DNA of 64,000 bases, from assembly GCA_911728455.2 (NCBI GenBank), contig OU452223.1:1798001-1862000 (forward strand), in the 5' to 3' direction. Positions 58,541 to 64,000 of this stretch are shown here, piece after piece. Origin of the DNA: Marthasterias glacialis. Taxonomy: Eukaryota; Echinodermata; Asteroidea; Forcipulatida; Asteriidae. The first letter of the stretch is position 1; each line of letters starts with the position of its first letter. The notes beneath the pieces are model-generated. The model was not told where the DNA came from. It worked only from the letters and a program-made list of their open reading frames with translations, and did no database searches. Both the position numbers and the translations under genes were made by a program.

Positions 58541-59700
58541 ATTTATCTCCCCATGCACAGCCACTGTACAGGCCTGCCGTAATGATGACGTCACAGCACT
58601 ATAAGTTAGTCAATGCTACATTTCTTGCCTTTTATTTATTTTGTATTGTAAACCATTCAGATCAAAAGTGTTCCAATCCTCCATCAACTATCACTCACGG
58701 ATAAGAGGAAGAAAGGCCATCAACGGTTCCCCTTCAACAGACTAGTTAAGTGTCCAAGGCACAATATCCGAAATGGATCATGTCCGCCATACACCTGAAG
58801 ATGTACAGCGTTAATGCCTCGGATCGCAGGCCGAGGTCCCCAGCAATGGACCCCATGTACGTCCTCGACCAGACACTCAGTGAGCGCCGTCATCCACCCA
58901 TGAAGCAATTTGATCTCAAAAAATCTGATCTCAAAAAAGCCAATGGATGTCCTCTTAAGTGCCGAGGACACGAACACCTCAATCATCATTGTGGTTTGAA
59001 TCACTAACGAACTCAACTTCTCAAGCCTTAAAATATCAACTCCGTCGTACCCGTGGTTTTGAAAATCTCCGTGAACCAAATTTTACTTTAACAAACGTTT
59101 AGAAACGTTAATCTACAACGATCAAACGTTTGACTTGCAATTTGCATAATTTTAAATAATTAGAGATGTGACGTGTCACGAAACTTACAATAGAATTTCC
59201 ATAAACAAAACATTAATAATGTTTTCGCCTTAGTTTTTACGAGAAAGTTGTTTCGCCTTCACAGCATGTTTTTGCTACAGTTGTATTTACTGACTCGTTT
59301 TGCAGGGGAAAATAACTACACTGACATCTTACAAGGTCAATAAAGGATAAAACATAAATTTACCTGCAAAATCACTTTGGTTTAACTGATGTTGTTGTGA
59401 ACTCAACTATAGATAATTAATGCCCCAACACGTCATGAGCATGTTGGACCAAAAAATACAGTTCTAGCACTTGCCATGACTACAGATTGCTTCAGAACAA
59501 AACAGAAAGTCTTAAACATTTGACATTGGGATAAGATACAATCTGGTTTCTGTCCACCATGATAATGGCGCTCAGTTGGTACAACTGAGATATTCATTAC
59601 TAATCATTATCTGGTTGTCTTCTCCATTGAGACTGATTTTCACAACTGAGTAATTAAAAGTGTGGAAAACGATATCCAATGATCAATTTTGTACTCTTCA
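58541..59700. other. Stretch with no recognised gene
   Basis: Open frames overlap on both strands at 58720-59079 without a recognised domain or splice partner. A short duplication (ATCTCAAAAAATCTGATCTC) occurs at 58913. Confidence 0.4.
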
Positions 59701-59719
59701 AACTAAAGAGTTGGTCATA

Positions 59720-59855
59720 GTGTGGAACTGTAGATGGTGACATTGGTAACATGGTCAGTATGCTTGATAATTGGCACATCATAACACGATATCACATCCA
59801 CTCTTCCAAGCTGCATTAGTGAAGTATCTAACTCCATTATACAAACCAAATGCAC
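59720..59855 (-). pseudogene. von Willebrand factor C-like exon, start of a domain (diverged or decayed)
   Basis: The - strand acceptor TTTTCTTAG|GTG leads, in the phase set by the exon at 60382-60438, to GAFGLYNGVRYFTNAAWKSG then CDIV. This fits a VWC start (G..Y..G..W....C). In-frame TGA codons follow soon after, so the piece is either decayed or the true donor was missed. Confidence 0.4.
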
Positions 59856-60110
59856 CTAAGAAAACAAAAAACACAAAGAATTTAATTTTAGAATTGAGCA
59901 ATAAAATACTGCAATTGTTCATCAATAGACAAATATGATTTAATAATAAAAACTGGCAATCACCGAGAAGATTGACAATGAAAATACATTTTGATTGAGT
60001 TTCTTTTTAAATGCCATGTTCCTATAAGAAGTGACAGTTACTGCAGACTATCATATGGAAGTCAAGGCACTAAAGTAAATTAAGAAGGACGTCAAAGTCT
60101 ATTCATCCTC

Positions 60111-60257
60111 GGGTCGATTTCACCAAGCACTAAGATTCGTTTTAAGATGAGTTGTCAGTATTACCATTGCAGTTTGCATTGTGACATTATACTTTGCTTA
60201 GCAATTAAGAGTGAATCGCAGTTAAGATCAATCTTAGGTCTTTGTGAAATCGAGCCC
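60111..60257. mobile_element. Small foldback element
   Basis: GGGTCGATTTCACCAAG and CTTTGTGAAATCGAGCCC are inverted ends; the interior also pairs (CACTAAGATT with AATCTTAG). Confidence 0.65.
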
Positions 60258-60381
60258 TGGTATTACTGATTGTGCTCTTAGATGTGTAATGATTGTAAGT
60301 CCAGTAAACAAGAGAGTCTGTGACTGGTTTCAGTACCAGACTAAAATTGATTTGAAGTATCCCACACTTAGTAGATTTTAC

Positions 60382-60438
60382 CTGTACATTGAGGGCAGCA
60401 ATCACCGCTGTGTTTAATCAGCTCGTCATGTGGGCAAT
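60382..60438 (-). CDS. von Willebrand factor C-like exon, domain C-terminus
   Basis: The - strand acceptor CCAGTTCTAG|AT and donor ACAG|GTAAAA enclose 57 nt, phase 1 to 1, reading CPHDELIKHSGDCCPQCTG. The CP....GDCCPQC pattern is the characteristic end of VWC domains, found in extracellular matrix and BMP-binding proteins. Phase-1 borders are also typical. It is a short exon, so the call rests on the pattern. Confidence 0.55.
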
Positions 60439-61194
60439 CTAGAACTGGGTATAGATTCAAAGATCATCCAACTTCACTATTGTGCAATTAGAAAAATAGA
60501 AACAAAATAATCAAATCTTATTTGAAAAAAAAATAATAAGAAAGTTGCCATCATCAACTCTTCACAAAGAGTGACCAATGTTAAACAATGAATTGTTTAT
60601 ATTTCGACCCAAGCAGTATTTCTCTGGAGAAAGACTCTGGTATAAGGTCAAAACGTGAGGCCATTAACCAAATTTGCAATGTTTTTGTTTATCGAACAAA
60701 GCAAATCCAAGATAGTCTCATACAATGTCTTAATTTTTTTGTTAGCAAAGTATTTATTTTGTTGCACTCTGTGTAGAATTGCCAAAATCTAGCCGTTACA
60801 CAGTATCTAGTGTAATGATTTCTAGTTTTATTTTTTTTTTGTATTTTCTTTCTTTGGAAGGGGTAGGTCTCCAAGACAACATACAAGAAAACAAAACCTT
60901 ACTACAAATATAAATCTCCCTTTTTAACTGAACACAATTAGTGCTAGTATTTGTTTTTAGCTTGAAACAAATAAACAATCCAATATAAGAATAATAAAGA
61001 TGACTTTATATGAGTACAGGTTTAACAACTATGAAGCAAGTATTACAACAGAAATGGTACAATTGAAATGGTTTTGATATGAAATCAGAAATAAATCTTT
61101 TACTCTCATACAAAAAGTAGTAAGCAGACTTTACAATATCAAATACTTTTGATTGTCATTGACTGTTGTTAAAAAGAATCTCTGAAGGACTTAC

Positions 61195-61378
61195 ATTACA
61201 GTTTTTGAATTTAGCTCCAGCTGGTTGACAAGATTCTGCATTGATCAAAACACTTATTGTCAAATATATAAACCTCTTCCGAAAGAAGAGGGCAGCATTC
61301 ATCTGGCATACTGACCATCTGAAGTTGCTTACAAGGAAGCTCTGGGAAATCTTCAACAACACAGTCTGGGGTACCAAC
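61195..61378 (-). pseudogene. von Willebrand factor C-like cysteine-rich exon (frame-disrupted)
   Basis: Acceptor CCCTTTAG|GTT and donor TGTAAT|GTAAGT on the - strand. The first frame reads VGTPDCVVEDFPELPCKQLQ, then MPDECCPL and FDNKCFDQC, the close of one VWC and start of another. It then hits a stop, while the following cysteine-rich part (ESCQPAGAKFKNCN) is in another frame. The phase needed by the 60382-60438 exon matches the first frame. Either the copy is decayed, an indel error is present, or splicing is more complex. Confidence 0.45.
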
Positions 61379-61469
61379 CTAAAGGGAGAATCAATCACAA
61401 TCATTTAATTATTAATATAATATGTGATAATTTTTGTTTGAAGTTGCTTCAAATTAATGATTTCAGTAG

Positions 61470-64000
61470 TGAACAATAGCCCAAGTAGGTGGGCTAGACC
61501 GAAACCAGCAAGTAAGCCCGGCCAAAAAAAAGTCGGCAACTTCATGCTCAATAACTCCAGAAATAATGGGGCTAGAAAGAATTTTCTTTGACCTACAGTT
61601 AAATACCATAGTGCTGCGTCCAAAAAATTAATTTTGCCCGCCATCCAGGCCGATCTTCTACCGTCAAACTACAATCGACCAGGGGTGCTCCAAATGCTCT
61701 TCAAACACATGTCTAATAGCACTTTTGTACACAAAGCTGTAACAGAGTGAAAGCAAGACTTAGCAACGACCCTATCTCCCAAAGTATTGGCGGTTAACTG
61801 ACACTGTTGGAAAGACCTGCTCATGGGCTTTCCGAACATGCCGGTCTTGGGGCTGTGGGATAAACAGGGAGGATGCCAGGGACTGCGGAGTGAGGACACC
61901 CTGAATATGTCCAGTACATGCAGCCGAGTTGTGTGTACGTCAACAATCGGCAAGGCCGCAACAAGTGTGCTGGACCAAAGCCACAAAAACAAAAATAAAC
62001 GCCAAAAAAAGAAGTGGGCAGCGCCACTGCCAATAACTCCAGAAATAATAGGGCTAGAGAGAAATTTCTTGTACCTGGAGTTAGCTGGCATAGTCCTGCA
62101 TCCGAAAATTGGGTGTTCCCGGCCAGCCAGGGCCATCTAACGCCTTGAAACGACCAGGGAGCGGGGCTGCTCAGAATGCGCTTCAAACGCCTGTCTAATG
62201 GCACTTTTGTACACGAACCTGTAACAGAGTGAAAACAAGACTTAGCAACGACTCTATCTCCCAAAGTATTGGCGGGAAACAAACAAGTTTGACACTGTTG
62301 GAATGCCCTGCTCATGGGCTTTCCGAAAATACCGGACTTGGAGCTGTGTGATAAACAGGGAGGATGCCAGGGACTGCAGAGTGAGGACACCCCGAAAATG
62401 GCCAGTACATACGGCCATGTTGTGTGTACGTCAACAATAGCCAAGGCTGCTACGTGTGTGCTGGACCGAAGCCAGCAAAAAAAAAAAAGAAAAAAAAAAA
62501 AAACGCTGAAAAAAGAAGTCGGCAGCGCCACTGCCAATTACTCCAGAAATAATGGGGCTAGAGAGAAGTTTATTGTACCTTGAGTTAGCTGCCATAGTCC
62601 TGCATCCGAAAATTGGGTTTTCCCGGCCAGCCAGGGCCATCTTCCGCTTTGAAACGACCACGGAGCGGGGCTGCTCAGAATGCGCTTCAAACGCATGTCT
62701 AAAGGCACTTTTGTACACGAAGCTGTAACAGAGTGAAAACAACACTTAGCAACAACTCTATCTCCCAAAGTATTGGCGGGAAACTAACAAGTCTGACACT
62801 GTTGGAAAGCCCTGCTCATGGGCTTTCCAAAAATACCGGTCTTGGAGCTGTGTGATTAACAGGGAGGATGCCAGGGACTGCGGAGTGAGGACACCCCGAA
62901 AATGGCCAGTACATACGGCCATGTTGTGTGTACGTCAACAATAGCCAAGGCTGCTACGTGTGTGCTGGACCGAAGCCAGCAAAAAAAAAAACGCCGAAAA
63001 AAGAAGTCTGCAGCGCCACTGCTTATAACTCCAGAAATAATGGGGCTATAGAGAAATTTCTTGTACCTGGAGTTAGCTGCCATAGTCCTGCATCCGAAAA
63101 TCGCATTTTCCCGGCCAGCCAGGGCCATCTTCCGCTTTGAAACGACCAGGGAGCGGGGCTGCTCAGAATGCGCTTCAAACGCATGTCTAATGGCACTTTT
63201 GTACACGAAGCTGTAACAGAGTGAAAACAAGACTTAGCAACGACTCTATCTCCCAAAGTATTGGTGGAAGACTGACAAGTCTGACACTGTTGGAAAGCCC
63301 TGCTCATGGGCTTTCCGAAAATACCGGTCTTGGAGCTGTGTGATAAACAGGGAGGATGCCAGGGACTGCGGAGTGAGGACACCCCGAAAATGGCCAGTAC
63401 ATACGGCCATGTTGTGTGTACGTCAACAATAGCCAAGCCAGCAAAAAAAAAAAAAAAAAAAAAGAGAAGAAGTCGGCAGCGCCACTGCCAATTACTCCAG
63501 AAATAATGGGGCTAGAGAGAAATTTCTTGTACCTGGAGTTAGCTGCCATAGTCCTGCATCCGAAAATCGGGTTTTCCCGGCCAGCCAGGGCCATCTTCCG
63601 CCTTGAAACGACCAGGGAGAGGGACTGCTCAGAATGCGCTTCAAACGCATGTCTAATGGCACTTTTGTACAAGAAGCTGTAACACACTGAAAACAAGACT
63701 TAGCAACGACTCTATCTCCCAAAGTATTGGTTGAAAACTGACAAGTCTGACACTGTTGGAAAGCCCTGCTCATGGGCTTTCCGAAAATCCCGGTCTTGGA
63801 GCTCTGTGATAAACAGGGAGGATGCCAGGGACTGCGGAGTGAGGACACCCCGAAAATGGCCAGTACATACGGCCATGTTGTGTGTACGTGAACAATAGCC
63901 AAGGCTGCTACGTGTGTGCTGGACCGAAGCCAGCAAAAAAAAAAAAAAAAAAAGAAGTCGGCAGCGCCACTGCCAATAACTCCAGAAATAATGGGGCTAG
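61470..64000 (+). repeat. About 485-bp satellite array running off the right edge
   Basis: The marker ACTCCAGAAATAATGGGGCT ends its CCAG at 61560, 62042, 62546, 63034, 63500 and 63985, giving spacings of 482, 504, 488, 466 and 485 bp. Much of the length difference is in a poly-A tract after GAAGCCAGC. The first unit is the most diverged; inner units are nearly identical. Each unit contains a hairpin AAAGCCCTGCTCATGGGCTTT. Overlapping - strand frames (up to 238 codons) shift frame at the poly-A tract and are not taken as genes. Confidence 0.92.

Noticed and set aside
61669-63936. Minus-strand frames up to 238 codons with a repeated SSPIISGVIGSGAA-like phrase
   Set aside because: They are satellite periodicity; frame changes at the poly-A tract in each unit, and plus-strand frames are equally long.

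Overview
The window looks like nuclear DNA from a marine invertebrate, most likely a deuterostome (echinoderm or similar; this is inference). The reasons are GT-AG introns of 0.5 to 7 kb, an AT-rich background, exon-shuffled fibrinogen/discoidin architecture, and a very heavy load of short inverted-repeat elements, tRNA-derived SINEs and tandem repeats. No prokaryotic operon, CRISPR array or rRNA gene is visible.

The one well-supported protein gene lies on the + strand at 1551-18764. It has seven exons that join in frame to a TAA stop. The product is a fibrinogen-related domain (FReD) cut open by two complete F5/8 type C (discoidin) domains. Exons 1-2 carry the first two thirds of the FReD, exons 3-4 and 5-6 each carry one discoidin domain, and exon 7 carries the calcium-site and C-terminal part of the FReD. 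All introns at module borders are phase 1, so each discoidin cassette is a symmetrical 1-1 unit. Joining exon 2 directly to exon 7 would also stay in frame and would rebuild an ordinary FReD. Its 5' end (signal peptide) was not found. A short open stretch at 1-189 is probably the end of another gene.

On the - strand there is a broken tyrosine-recombinase family gene (about 45.8-47.8 kb), one isolated spliceable exon at 53.1 kb, a LINE reverse-transcriptase fragment near 30.5 kb, and cysteine-rich von Willebrand factor C-like exons near 59.7-61.4 kb that look diverged or decayed.

Most of the remainder is repeats. Non-autonomous DNA transposons include a TTAA-flanked 1.6/1.0 kb family, a GTCACGTGAC-bearing family with a nested insertion whose empty site is preserved in another copy, and several foldback families. 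Two tRNA-headed SINE families are present. Tandem repeats are a 61/82 bp minisatellite (36.6-37.6 kb), an 80 bp array whose units flip orientation four times (48.6-53.0 kb) and a roughly 485 bp satellite running off the right edge (61.5-64.0 kb). Most long open frames in the repeats are artefacts of repeat periodicity.
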